Shown here piece after piece: positions 52,240-63,249 of a DNA stretch of 64,000 nt (position 1 is its first letter; each line of letters begins with the position of its first letter). The stretch spans positions 103,173,367 to 103,237,366 of the forward strand of contig OZ038381.1 of NCBI GenBank assembly GCA_964036045.1. The letters run 5' to 3'. Source of the DNA: Eutreptiella sp. 'Long Island Sound 2002'. Its lineage: Eukaryota; Euglenozoa; Euglenophyceae; Eutreptiales; Eutreptiaceae. The position numbers and the translations under genes are program-made. The notes beneath the pieces were generated by a model. It saw only the letters and a list, made by a program, of their open reading frames with translations. It made no database searches and had not been told where the DNA came from.

Positions 52240-52335
52240 TGTTACGTGGTATGGCAGCTGGTTGGTCTAGAGGTATGTGCATGTTCCCTACGTTTCGAAA
52301 CCTTGGGTTCAAACCCTTGCATACACACTGTGTCT
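52240..52335 (+). repeat. tRNA-derived SINE-like sequence
   Basis: Shows RNA polymerase III box A-like TGGTCTAGAGG (52263-52273) and box B-like GGTTCAAACCC (52306-52316), spaced as in tRNA genes. No full cloverleaf can be drawn with a paired acceptor stem, so it is more likely SINE-like than a working tRNA. Confidence 0.45.
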
Positions 52336-52554
52336 GCATCGCAGGAAGGAACCGCAAGACCAGGGGCCCACAACGGAAGAGGAGGCCTTACCCCATGGGG
52401 CACAACCCACAAATACAGGCGCTGAAGATAGGCAATCAAATGTGATCACCAGCTGCCCTTTGTTTTTTTAGCAATAAGGCCTACCGAGGGCTGGTTTGTT
52501 GTGGCTGTCGCAGCGTGGCAGCGTTGGAGCCACCATCCCTGTGCTGCCGGTTGT

Positions 52555-52645
52555 TCGGCAACGAGTTGGCTGGTGCTGGGCTGGAGCTATTGTTGGAGTT
52601 GGCCGGGCCAGGGTTCGAACCAAGGAGCCCTGCCGCCGGAGTCTA
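52555..52645 (+). repeat. Second tRNA-like pol III box pair
   Basis: Box B-like GGTTCGAACCA near 52613 and a weak box A about 45 bases upstream. Possibly part of another SINE. Low certainty. Confidence 0.3.
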
Positions 52646-53042
52646 CGCCCATAAACACTCATCCACAGACGAACGTTGCTCAGTTTGGTTGCCGTAACCT
52701 GAACCACCCCTCCCTTGCAAAGAGCATCACTGCACCAAAACAGCATGTTGAATGCAAATTGCATTGAAGACGAAGTATACTTGCCCAAAGCAATTCTATG
52801 GAATCCCAAATCAAATATCATACACAACAGCTGAAACACCCTACAGACTGCTAAGGAGCATTGGCCTTCCAATACGTTTTGTGTTCCTTCACGTGTGGTT
52901 GTTGTGTCCATGCACGCACCCATACATCCCACCCCCTCTTTAACAAACCCCAATCCAGATTATCATTTTTTACAACTTCCCTCCACCCCTTCACGAAAAC
53001 TCGCCTCACCAGTCTACCTCTCCGTCTCCGTACCCCCCCTTT
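52646..53042. other. No gene recognised
   Basis: Mixed sequence with a C-rich end (52960-53060). It is presumably the 3' flank of E9; its terminus is not identifiable. Confidence 0.4.
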
Positions 53043-53440
53043 TACTTTCCTTGCCCCCCCCTTGAAGCTCCTACACCGAATCTCCGTTTTCAGAGTCTTG
53101 TACCTTTCTTTTGCCTTGAAGGCAGCAAAGGCACCAAGGGCATGCCATGCTTAGCAAACCCAAGCATGTCGTCAACCCAAAGGTGCACCCACAGGGTTTG
53201 CACCAATTGGCACCTTTTGTGATGCAGTAGCACATTCTTTAGGGTGTCAATTTCTTGGGCTCCTAAGAGACCCTCCTTTTTGGCAATGGTTGCACTTTTG
53301 TGCAAATTGTCCCACCACCAATCAAAATTTTGCGCCCATGTGTGTCCCCCTTCCACGACATGTTGCAAGAGACCTTCATTGTTCGGGTCTACAATGAGGG
53401 GACCCCAGGCCTTTGTTGAAACAAATAGAATTGCTGCGCT
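53043..53440 (-). pseudogene. E9 transposase, last exon
   Basis: Begins after acceptor GTTGTGAACAG (53441). Carries EGLLQHVVEGG, TLWVHLWVDDMLGFAK and, after a 1-nt frameshift near 53145, FAAFKAKERYKTLK, aligned with the E5 and E6 C-terminal blocks. The frameshift separates it from the candidate Glu. Confidence 0.65.
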
Positions 53441-53829
53441 CTGTTCACAACGGAGTGATGTTTTTTCACCCCCTTGCCCTGCGATGTCTTGGGAGAATAG
53501 GCAGGGGGGGAGGGGGGGATACTTTTCACGTCCGTGCTCGGCCCGTGTTAACACAACACATGAGGGGGTGGGGGGGTACTTTTCACCGCTTGTGTTGGGG
53601 CCGTTTTAACACCTCCAATAGGTGGTGTGTTGTGTTATGTGTTGTTGGGTTGTTTTTCGGTGTGTTGTGTTGTGTTGTGTTTTGTTGTGTTGTGTTGTGT
53701 TGTGTTGTGTTGTGTTGTGTTGTGTTGTGTTGTGTTGTGTTGTGTTGTGTTGTGTTGTCATGTTGTGCGGACAATCTGTAGGTTTGTAGATTCCTGTGTT
53801 ATGTTGCATGAGCACTCTCGGGGTGCTAC
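53441..53829 (-). promoter_or_regulatory. E9 intron, 3' part, with GTGTTAACACAACAC words and TTGTG run
   Basis: CGTGTTAACACAACACA at about 53546 and a TTGTG-pentamer run (53619-53757). The intron continues on the other side of PB2 (61763-62150). Confidence 0.75.
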
Positions 53830-54442
53830 ATATTCCTTTGGCTACCACGCGTGGAATGCATATCAGGAAATTTTCTCGCGTTTTTTCCTTTTATCATTGT
53901 TTTGTGCTTCCGGGGGGTTTTCGAGGGTGCCCGACGCAATGGAACTATCCGTTTAGCTCAGTTCAACCACTTTTGAGGAGAGAAGCTCAATTGCCTCCTG
54001 CCTTTGCCTTTGTCTTGGTGCTACGCATGCTGCGTGTGTTGCGCGTCCTGCGCGTTTCGGTCCGGTGCCTCTGAGTCTGCCTCTGGAAGTCTTCCTACGC
54101 GTTCTACGCGTTTTGCAGGGGCTAATTGCTTCACACCTATCATTCAGCACCTGATTTTTGTTTTTTGGTGTTTTTTTGCCATGCTTGCACCCGTGTACTC
54201 TGCCACGCACTTGCACTGGTTCCCAATAGAACTGAAACGTGCGTATTCAAATAACCATTGCCTCCCGCCTATGCCTTTGCCTTGGTGCTACACTGCCCAC
54301 GTGTGTTGGGTGTTTTGTGTGTTGTCATTTTTCGCTTCTGACGTTGCCTCTGGAGCCGTTGCACGCGTGCTACGTGCTCTGCAGCATGTTTTTGCCACAC
54401 CATTGTTAGGCCGCTCTGCTTTTGTGGTGCACGAGCCATGCC

Positions 54443-55180
54443 TCGTCAGGTTTGAAGGGATGTGGGCACATTGGGACAGTGCGTTTGCCCCGGACAAAGC
54501 AAAAGAACACGTCAACACGTGTCCGGCGGCAGGGTTCTGGGCGCCAGGTGAACAGCCAACTGCGTGGGTATCCGTTGCAGGGCTCGAAGTGCCTATACTA
54601 TATACCACAGCATGGGACGGAGCAGCGCTGGGCAGGCCCCAGTCCATTTTGCGTTTCTCTCCCAAGCGAGACAAGAGGCTACTCAGGGATTTTTTCAGCC
54701 AGTTTACGCTGGCAGATTTTGTGATCCATGAAGTCTTCTCTCCACCCCGTCACACAACCTGCCCCATCCCATGTGTCCTTGTAGCCCGCTTCAAAGACAA
54801 CGTGCCCATGGCGTTTGTACATGTGCAGCACGTATGTTTGAAAATCTGAAAACTGTTCTTTCTACATTCTTGCACTCACTGTACAATGTAAAGTTGAAGT
54901 GGGAACCGCATGACAACGTGGCCTAGCTATGTGAGTGCGAGTTTGACAGCTCAGGGCCTTATTTCCTGCTGCGAAAAGGCGTAGTACGCAGCCTGCAGTC
55001 AGCACTGAGGCCTGATTTTGAGTGGCAGCCTTGGCTGCCTGTGACCTCACCAAATGCCAGAGAGGTGCTGCGGTCGACCTTCCCCTCCCTCCTACACAAG
55101 AGTCTTCTGTACTGTTGTAGCAGCCAAGGCCTGATTGCAAATGTTAGATCCCTGGTCCGGGGTGCGGGATGGCACTGCTA
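54443..55180 (+). pseudogene. Reverse-transcriptase fragment inside PB2
   Basis: An open frame to 54849 with LRFSPKRDKRLLRDFF and VARFKDNVPMAFVHV; RFKDN may stand for the RT motif with the catalytic Asp pair. It continues as LKWEPHDNV and LIANVRSLVRG after a stop, homologous to the base retroelement at 44330-44740. It lies exactly at one inversion junction of PB2. Confidence 0.5.
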
Positions 55181-55184
55181 CCAT

Positions 55185-57735
55185 GCAACTCACCTTCAGA
55201 GGCAAGCCGAGAGGCAGCAAAACGAACACGTGTGGAATGCGCAGAACGCGGAGAACACGGGGCCTACATCCAGAGGCACAACCGGAGGCTACGTGCTAAT
55301 CCCCTGGAACGCATAGTACTAATGTGCAACGCGCACCTGTGCACCCTCCGTGTGCGGGGGTCCCATCTCCGGCCCCATCTCCGGCCTGCCTTGCTGCTCC
55401 CCGGACTCTGACGGTGGTGGTGGTGGTGGCTGAGGTCCCCGCGGTAGTGGCGCTGGTGGGAGTAGTGGCGGTGGCGGTGGCGGCAGCGTGGGTTGCGGTG
55501 GAGGATAGGTGGGTGGCGGCGGGTACGCGGGGGGCTGGTACTTGTACGGGTCAGACCCATACGGGAGGCTCCCGGAGCTCGAAGGCATTTCGGGATCCGT
55601 CTTCATCGGCTGGTACTCGTACCGCAGCTCATACTCGTACCGCGGCTCATACCGATACCTATACTGCTGCGGCCACTCCTCCCAGCTTGTCTGCAGAACA
55701 TGTAGAGCGCGCAAAACAGGTAAAACATGGGAAGGCAAATGCAGAGGCAGTCACACAATCAAACGTGCAGACCGCGTAGAACGGGTAGGACGCGCAAAGC
55801 AAACAGGAGGCAACTCTAGAGGCAAGTGGAAAGACTCGTGCCACACCGCCCAGCACAGGAATGCACACCCGCTGCCTCTTTGCATTCTTCGTCGTCACGA
55901 GTGTCCATGCCCCTGTGTCGGGCAGGTCGACACCTCTGTCCTCCGTTAGGGTGTAGGCCATGAGGCGAGCCATGCGGACCGTGCGCGACAGTTTCTCCTG
56001 TACAGACCACGCAAAGCGCGTGCAACACCGCAAGGCACCCCCAGAGGCAACGAAGAGGCGCAACATCGGGAACACGTAGCACGCGCAGAACGCGAAAAAC
56101 GCGCTACACGCTGGACCGGAGGCGTTAGAGAGGGAACACGCAACACATGCAGTACACCTGCAAAGCGTCAGTGGGCATGTCGACAATGTCCTCCGCACCG
56201 AACGCACTGGGTTGGTCCATGCTGCGCCGTGGTTGGTATCCTGACGAAAGGGGCTCCCCCTTCAATTTTGCCAACGGCCGGCCTGCAGCTGCGGGGTCAC
56301 CAAAGTCCGTAGGCCAGTCCAGTGGCTCCGACATAGTTCGTCCACACGGACACCCCCTTGATTAACCCAGTTGCGACTTGGCGGGGTGAGCTGCTGTGGT
56401 ATCGCTCCTCAATCAGTTCTCTGGCAACGGCCGTGCTTTGTGCATTTTTCGTGCCATGTCGGAGGACCATCTGCACACTGTACGCCCGCACGTCAATCAC
56501 CAGAAGCAGCGCCAGGCCCAATTTGCGGCGGGCTTGTGTTTCCTCGGCCAAACACACTTTGTAGTGTTGGCATACTCGTCCGAGTGACACTTCGTACTCC
56601 GATTCCAGGGTGCGCTGCATGGCCTGCACATCGTTGTCGTAGGCGGCCCCGGCTTGGTACTTCTCCCCTCGGCTTGCACCTGTGGGCATCTTCCTGCGCG
56701 GTTCGCCTTCCACTGTGTAATGCACATGCTTGGGCTTCTCCTCCACTTTCCCCTTGCCCTTGCTCTTCTTCTTGGGTGGACTCTTTGCCTTTTCTTTCTT
56801 CTTCTTGGACAGCTCCTGCGGCTCTAGCTTTGCCTCTGGCTTCGCCTTGACAGGGGTCCCCTATGGTTGTGCTTGTGCGGCCATGCGGGCAACCTCCAGG
56901 TGGGTGCTGCGGGGGGCGCGTTGGGCGAGGGAGGGCTCGTCCTCGTCCTTCACACTGGCATCATCACTGCCCTCTTCGTCCTCCTCGTCCTCCTCCTCCT
57001 CAGCTGCCTCCTCTTCCGACTCCTCTTCCGACTCGTCCTCATCCGAACTCTCCGTGGTTGCGTCATCTTGGATCCACGTCCACAGCCGGTCGCGCGGAAA
57101 CTGTAGAACATGCAGAACAGGTAAGACACATTGAGGCAACCCCAGAGGCAACAACGGAGGCAACTGTCTGAAACGCGCAAAACGCCCGGAAAGCGCAAAA
57201 CGCGTAGCACACAACCAGAGGCAGCTCCAGAGGCAACGAAAAAGGGAACGAATAAAACGCGGGGAACGCACAGGACACCTTTCTGTATTTCAAGAAGCCA
57301 ACTTTCTTGTTCCGGACGTCTTGCACCACATGTGGCGCATGTGGCTTGCCCTTCGGGGCCTTCACCTGTAAAAGGGTGCAAGGGTAATTTGTAGAGGACA
57401 AAAGGCAGCGCGAAATAGTGCTCACAAGAAATAACTAACCGCAAACCCGTGAACGTGGTACACCTGATACGTTGTGAGGTTTGTCAACCAAAATTCTTTG
57501 TCCTGCCGGTCCTTGGCCCCTTTCTTCTTCCGATTGACCCATCCGGCATGCCACCCCGCTGCGACACAACGGCCTGAGGAGGACAACGGTGCAAGGCGAG
57601 AAGCGAGATGAAAACGAAGACACACACACATACTCGTGGTTTTTTTAATTTGAAAGACAACGAAGGCGTCGTGCTTCAGTTTCTCTGGATGCTTCCACTC
57701 CCCTAGCTTCCCACCCTTCTGCAACCATTGAGAAT
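55185..57735 (-). pseudogene. PB2 accessory gene, inverted and separated from its last exon
   Basis: Same exons as PB1 (acidic, Lys-rich, mixed domain, Tyr/Pro-rich exon 55690-55338) with the same word-filled introns (55700-55830, 55990-56155, 57100-57270). Small changes: a frameshift near 56320 and TAG at about 56862. The last exon is not downstream but lies at 58234-58419 on the other strand, so the gene cannot be made whole. Confidence 0.7.
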
Positions 57736-57744
57736 GTGTGGCGG

Positions 57745-58225
57745 GGTACAGGGAACTACTTCAGCAAAGCACAACAGGCACCAACTCCTCAGCCAAAAAT
57801 CAATTGAACATGGTAGGGTCTGAAATAGGGTGCATGTGTGTGCAGAAATTTGTCATGACATGCTCTGGTGTACACAAGCAGCAAATTTTTGGTGCTCCAC
57901 TCCTCTTATTTCTACCCATCCCTTTCGCGGTGCTGTCACAAAAGCCTGCTTATATCATTTGTACTTAGGTGCATGCCATGGTGTTTGTGTGTTTCTGTAA
58001 ACGGGCTTCGGGAGCTTAAAAAGTTACCCCGCAGGGTATGGTCACTGCCTGTCACCCTATCCCTCCCACTGGCCCCCACACTTTTTCTCCCGCAGAAGGT
58101 GGGGCTGTTGGGTCCTGCCTGCCTGTCGCCGGTCACGCCACACGCCACGTGCATGTCCTATGACACGACACGACCCAACACATCATGTATCCTCTGCAAC
58201 TCTGGTTTTGAATTCTTTCCCCGTG
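57745..58225. other. Unassigned insert at the second PB2 inversion junction
   Basis: AT-richer sequence absent from PB1. No domain is recognised in its short frames. It ends where the accessory-gene intron resumes (GTGTTCTGCAG). Confidence 0.45.
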
Positions 58226-58233
58226 TTCTGCAG

Positions 58234-58419
58234 CACCCAATCAAAACAGAGCCGGAGGAGGAGTCAACTCCACCAGTGGATCCACCGCAGGAGCCGGAGG
58301 CAGCCGAGAAAGAGAGCGCTGGGGCGGCGAAGAGCGATGCGGAGATGGGAGAGCAGCCCCCAGAGGAAGCCGCAGCGGCGGGAGAGAAGATGGAAAAGGA
58401 CGAGATAGTGCAGATTTAG
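58234..58419 (+). pseudogene. PB2 accessory gene last exon, orphaned
   Basis: Starts HPIKTEPEEE after the GTTCTGCAG acceptor and ends in TAG, matching PB1 41137-40952. The IKTE sumoylation-type consensus is kept. Confidence 0.8.
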
Positions 58420-58727
58420 TAAATCGGTCCGACCTAAGTTGCAGCAGCCCAGACAGCATATTTTCAAACACACAGTTTTCGGATGGGGATGGGCTTGGGG
58501 ATGCGCATGGGGATGAGTGGCCTGACCCCGATGAGGTACGCGGCAGACAAACCTCACAACCCCTCTTCTTTTCAAGGCCATTGCCGTTGGCCCAGCAAGC
58601 ACACTTACAGCCAATCCCACAGTGGTGGCATCGGCAGCCGGCGCTTCCATTGGGGCACCGCTGAACACGGTTTTTTTTGGACGCCTTTATTTATTGTGTT
58701 GTGAATACTTTTTCGACCTTCGGATGA

Positions 58728-61376
58728 ATGGTGGCGGCTGCGACCGCTGCCTTGCGTAGACCATGCAGGGTGCACGGACACCGTTTCAAAAAAGCAACAA
58801 TCGAATTGTTCGTGCTGCCGCCCCCATTGACTCATCCCCACGGCCCTTTGCCCAGCCCATGTTCCCGCAACGTGTCCTGTGTGTGTTTCGTGTCGTACGC
58901 GCTCTACGTGTCCACTTCTGCTTTTGCCTCTAGAGGTCGTGTTGCGCGTTCTGCGTGTGCTGCGCGTTCTGCGCGTTCCGCCCATGCTGCCTCTGCAGTT
59001 GCCTCTGGAAGTGCCACTGGTGTGTTGCGTGTTCTACCGAGTCCCATTTCTCAACAATCTTATTTTGTGATACCACCAAAATTTCAGCCACCGCTGTACG
59101 ACCATAGGCTCCCACGGGAGGACCCTGCGGCCCATATCCAGTACGGTATCTGGCCAGGGGAGTCCTGGCTCATCGGCTGTACTGAGGATGAGGTCCGGGA
59201 CCATATCATGGCCCCCATAGAGAATCTACAATGCCAAGCCCTACGGGACGACGGAAGGCAAGACCTGATACCTCTAGTACCTAGGTAGAATGCATTTCTA
59301 ATTCTATTGGGGATGGTGCGACCCATGAGGGTGCCATTCCCGCGTCCCCCCCGCGCCCCCCCACGCGTCCCCCCTGCGTCCCGTTGTACCGGTTTTGAGG
59401 CATTTTGCCAAAACGTCGAGATATGTAGAAGAGAGTAGTAGAATGTGCACTTGTTCTAACAGGTTTTGGTGGTTCTTGCTGTCATTTCTACATGCAGCTC
59501 AAAATGCTCTGGAAATTGTTGCTATTTCTTTTTCTGCTGCTCCCCTTGTGGGGAGAAGCTTCAAATGTTACCAACACTTCTTTCGGTTGGAAGTCTCCTT
59601 CGGAGCCTTCCGTTGTGTTTCGTGGCTATTTTGGTGGACCCGGGGGAGGAGGTGGCCCCGGTGCTCCAAGTGTGGATGTGTTCATCTCGGTCCGTGTGGA
59701 ACTCCCTAGTAATTTGGTGGATACTTCAAGTGTGCAAGCTCTTGTCGCTGCGGTATCTCATGAGGTTGAAGAACAAACGGGGTTGCATTTCATTGATGTG
59801 GGTTCTACATTGGTACCACAAGCGCCACACACAATCATTGTCACCGGTGCGCTTTTTGGAGGAGCATTGCAGTGCCCATTCTATCATGAGAAGCAAATTG
59901 CTTCTCAATGTGGATTGCACGTAGTGAACATGCTATTGGGCCGGCGGCAATACACTAGAGACTCGTTTATGGACTCGGTGAATGAGCTGCGTACTGAGTA
60001 CTGTGTACTGCGTACTCTCCCGCGTCCCCCCCGCGTCCTATCCCCGCGTCCCCCCCGCGTCCATGGCACCCTCCATGCAGGTGGACGGGGTTTGGGACCG
60101 CAAGGGCCTCTTATACAATCCCTATATGGCAAACATGCTGACGCGTCGCCAATATTAATTGCTGCAAGGGTTGCTACGTACCGATGTGGTCTCACTACTA
60201 GAAGACTGCAATGGCCAATGGGCGGGAGTGTGGTGCATTGGCGGTGGGGCCTGCGGGATGAGTCGGTGGTGCTCCACAAGGGGATGCTAGCGGGCCCCTT
60301 GAAAATGTTTTTTGCCCGGAAACCGCACCCAACCGGGATAAAGTTGTACTGCCTGGCGGACACAACATTGGGGTATGTGGTGGACATGTATTTGTACACC
60401 GCTGCACGGGGCACGCTACGCCGCTACGGCACCGCGGCGGGAAATTTTGATGCCAAAAACATCATGAAGTTCTGGGCATCATTGCTACGCGAGGGGACGG
60501 CGCTATGTGCCGACTCCTTTTTCGGGTCCCACGGCCTCGCAAAGGAACTGGCCGCCAACGAGCGGGCATTGCTCATGATGACGAAGAGGTCCACGTACGG
60601 CGTGACATGGGCCGGGGAGCACGTGCAGGAGGGGTAGATGGCGGTGTGCACTGTTGCGGATTTGAAGTACAGTTTGTGCGTGTACAAGAATCCGAAGGTC
60701 GGGCACAAACGCCCCGCGTTGTGCCGATGTTGACGAATGTGTGGTTTGCCCGCAGGGGACCACCTCACCGGCGAAGTGGGCGCGAAGTGCACCCCGTCGT
60801 GGCGGCGTACCGCACACTGTCGCGCGGTGTCGATGGTGTGAACCAAATGGCCCTGCAGATGAGGCAGGTTGGCCGCCAGATGACATGGGCCCACGCGGTG
60901 CGTGCGTTCGTGCTCTGGTACGCGGTTGTGAATGCGTTCGCAACTTGCCGGCAATTGGGACTCTGCAAGGAGACCATTAGTATGTGGGAGTGGCAATGGC
61001 AACTGTTGTGGCGGCGGTAGTTTGCCCACCCCCTCCGACAAGAGGTGCACGTGCCGGTGGCGACACAACGGCGGCGTGTGTGCCACTTTTGCAAGAGGGG
61101 AAGAACCGGTTATGAATGTACCGGTTGTGGAAAGGCGTTCGACGTGTTGTGCTTTGCACCGGGACATGGCTATGGAGGTGTGCAAGGCGCACGGGACATG
61201 GAGGTAGACGAGGAGGACGAGGAGGTGTGGGAGGAGTACCATGAGGAGGACGAAGAGGATTGGGAGGACGAGGAGGACGAGGAGGGTGAGGAGGATGAGG
61301 AGGATGAGGAGGACAAGGAGGATGAGGAGGATGAGGAGGATGAGGAGGATGAGGAGGATGAGGAAGATGAGGAGTA
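58728..61376 (+). pseudogene. PB2 piggyBac transposase
   Basis: First exon 58728-58871, then an intron with PB words (58872-59040). The core resumes after a foreign segment at about 60070: RDESVVLHKG (first Asp, about 60260), FARKPHPTGIKLYCLADTTLGYV, CADSFFGSHGLAKEL (second Asp, about 60515), then RGVDGVNQM (third Asp, about 60830), YAVVNAFA, a zinc ribbon (CHFC, CTGCG, LCF; about 61080-61155) and a Glu/Asp tail to 61376. These match the piggyBac DDE_Tnp_1_7 family in order. Breaks: shift near 60200, TAG at 60636, shift near 60740, TAG at 61018. It cuts at the ATAT-flanked ends (inferred). Confidence 0.8.
59336..60065 (+). mobile_element. Short segment with CGCGTCCCCC words and a Josephin-like protease fragment
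   Basis: CGCGTCCCCC repeats at 59350-59390 and 60018-60062 enclose an AT-richer open frame (59492 to about 60010). It starts with a hydrophobic signal-like stretch and contains PFYHEKQIASQCGLHVVNMLL (shortened here: HEKQ, CGLH, N), the pattern around the catalytic Cys of Josephin (ataxin-3 type) deubiquitinases. The downstream catalytic His region is absent. It is likely a captured host-gene fragment moved by a small element. The family call rests on one motif. Confidence 0.45.
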
Positions 61377-61529
61377 GTGTGGTGGAATGGGGAGCTTGAA
61401 CGAGACGGTCATGGAGGCGGAGCCTCTGCTATCCCTACCCATGGGACCACTGCGAACCCTGGGGGACAACCGCGTAGGCTGGATACCCACCTGTGAGGCC
61501 GCGGCCCCTCCTCGATGTGCGCCTGTGTG

Positions 61530-61758
61530 CAAACCGACGTGCTGCGCGTTTTGCGCATTCTGCGCGTTCCGGTATTTCAATTCTGCACGTGCCTCTGGAG
61601 GTGTGTGTTCGGCGTGCTACGCGTTCTGTGCGTGTTACTTGGTCTGTGCGTGTTGTACGCGTTGTGCGCACTCTACGCGTTTTCAAAACCTTACGTGCAA
61701 CACCGTTGGCCACAAAAGCGCGCCTCCGGCCAGAAACGTACAGATGGTAGACAAAGGA
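61530..61758. promoter_or_regulatory. PB2 right subterminal word array
   Basis: GCGCGTTCTGCGC, TTGCGCATTCTGCGCGTTC and GCCTCTGG words, then the terminal repeat. Reverse of PB1 39382-39612. Confidence 0.85.
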
Positions 61759-61762
61759 ATAT

Positions 61763-62150
61763 AATTGAACCCGCTGTCTTTGGGTACAATATGTCATAAG
61801 TGCATAAGTGGTCCAGCAATTGTTGCACTACCTTTGCACGTCTCCATTGCTTATATCCACAACACAACACAACACAACACAACACAACACAACACAACAC
61901 AACACAACACAACACAACACAACACAACACAACACAACACAACACAACACAACACAACACAGCACAACACAACACAACACAACACAAAATCTTCGGCTTC
62001 TTGTGTTGCCATGGGGTGGACAAAGGGGGGGGGGTACTTTTCACGTCCGTGTTGGGCCTGTGTCAACACAACACAGGAGGGGGTGGGGGGGTACTTTCCA
62101 CCTCCGTGTTGGCCGGCCGTGTTAACACGCCGAATCCCTTTGAGGTGCAA
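61763..62150 (-). promoter_or_regulatory. E9 intron, 5' part, with AACAC run and GTGTTAACAC words
   Basis: A run of more than 20 AACAC pentamers (61858-61985), then two CGTCCGTGTTGG/GTCAACACAACACAGG blocks (62040-62130). Continues at 53441-53829 beyond PB2. Confidence 0.75.
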
Positions 62151-63123
62151 GACTGTGTGAGGCAACCCTGCAAGGAGTTACATGGGTGTGCACCCATGCA
62201 ACAGCGCGCCTCTTCGTGAAGCCATGGTGTTGTACAAGAGCCCTCCAACAACCATCAAGGCCACTGTGAGTAACACGTGTCACCCCATGCAATGCATAGT
62301 CAGGAGGCCTGTACTTGGGCAAAACTCTACGTAGCACCTGCCCGTACCAGGTCCAGTGTGACACAATGGGTGAAAGTCCCTTCCCAAAGTCGCGATCGCA
62401 ACGTGCCCGGCATTTTCCACATACCCAACACACCGGGTCTACACTGGTGCAGTTCCATCTTTTGATGCCTGCCATTGCCTGTTGTGCCACGACATCTGCA
62501 ACCAGGAAGATATTGGGTTTTTCCATGTAACCCCCTTGTGCTTCATACTTTGTGTTTAGGGCCTCTTGCACCTGCTCATCCATTTTGCTAACCCTTCTGA
62601 GTGATCGTAGCACAGCACGTTTTTCAGAGCCGTGTAAAATGCACCAGCTACCAAGCGGGTTACCCAATCCAAGCACTCCAAGCATAAAATGCTCGAAGTG
62701 CCGCTTGTGTAGTTGTGTACCATCCACGCAAAGGCGTACCTAGAGGTCCGGGTACAAATTTCCTTTACGGGCGGCCATCATGAGTCCCAGTTTCTCCCTC
62801 AAATTTGTACCGTCCCCCAGCAATTTGTGGTCCCCGTCCATTGCATTGTAGTCAACTACTGGAGGTGCACTAAGTTGGTCCTTCACTCTTTTGACTTCGT
62901 CCAGGGGGCATTTAATCCGGGACGTGGGGATGGAGTGCTGTAGGGCCCGCCAGCTTTTGCCCTCCGTGCGGCGATCCCACAGGAGCACCTCTGCATGCCA
63001 CATCTGGTTTTGAGGCATGGGCCCATCCGTCGTTTTCAAAATGAGGGTGCTCACGTTTTCGTCGGTTTGCACTTGCCAGGCCAGACCAAGAATTTCCGTG
63101 ACTGCCGTTTGCAGTTCGGCCAT
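62151..63123 (-). pseudogene. E9 transposase, first exon
   Basis: ATG at 63123; TAG at 62740, then the same frame continues with RLCVDGTQLHKR (first Asp), VLGLGNPLGSWC, MAGIKRWN and VCWVCGKCRARC (CxxC), RPPDYALHGV (His). The order equals the E6 transposase. The donor to the PB2-split intron lies near 62180; the last exon is at 53440-53043. One nonsense codon and one frameshift make it inactive. Confidence 0.65.
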
Positions 63124-63249
63124 CCGTTCCCATCTCTTAGTCCTTCGCAGCTGTTCTTACTCCTTGATGGGGGCATGCTCCTTGAGTGGGGGGGGGGGGA
63201 CCCTAGGGAAAGACAACAAGGGGGGGGTGCATGGACACAACAAGGTTCG

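Larger units (their letters stand above)
53834..61758 (+). mobile_element. PB2: piggyBac-like element with an inverted middle block
   Basis: Ends TCCTTTGGCTACC (53834) and CAAAGGA (to 61758) flanked by ATAT at 53830-53833 and 61759-61762. Outer blocks match PB1 in reverse (53834-54440 with 43740-44321; 58222-61758 with 39382-41150), but the middle (55183-57740) matches PB1 41163-43727 in the same orientation. So the middle is inverted relative to the ends. It sits in the E9 intron and carries the more complete piggyBac transposase. Confidence 0.85.

Noticed and set aside
52240-52335. Functional tRNA gene
   Set aside because: Box A and box B are present, but no paired acceptor stem and no convincing anticodon stem can be drawn.
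53583-53848. Open frames made of NTTQH repeats
   Set aside because: They are translations of the TTGTG pentamer run in all frames. The same applies to 61765-62160.
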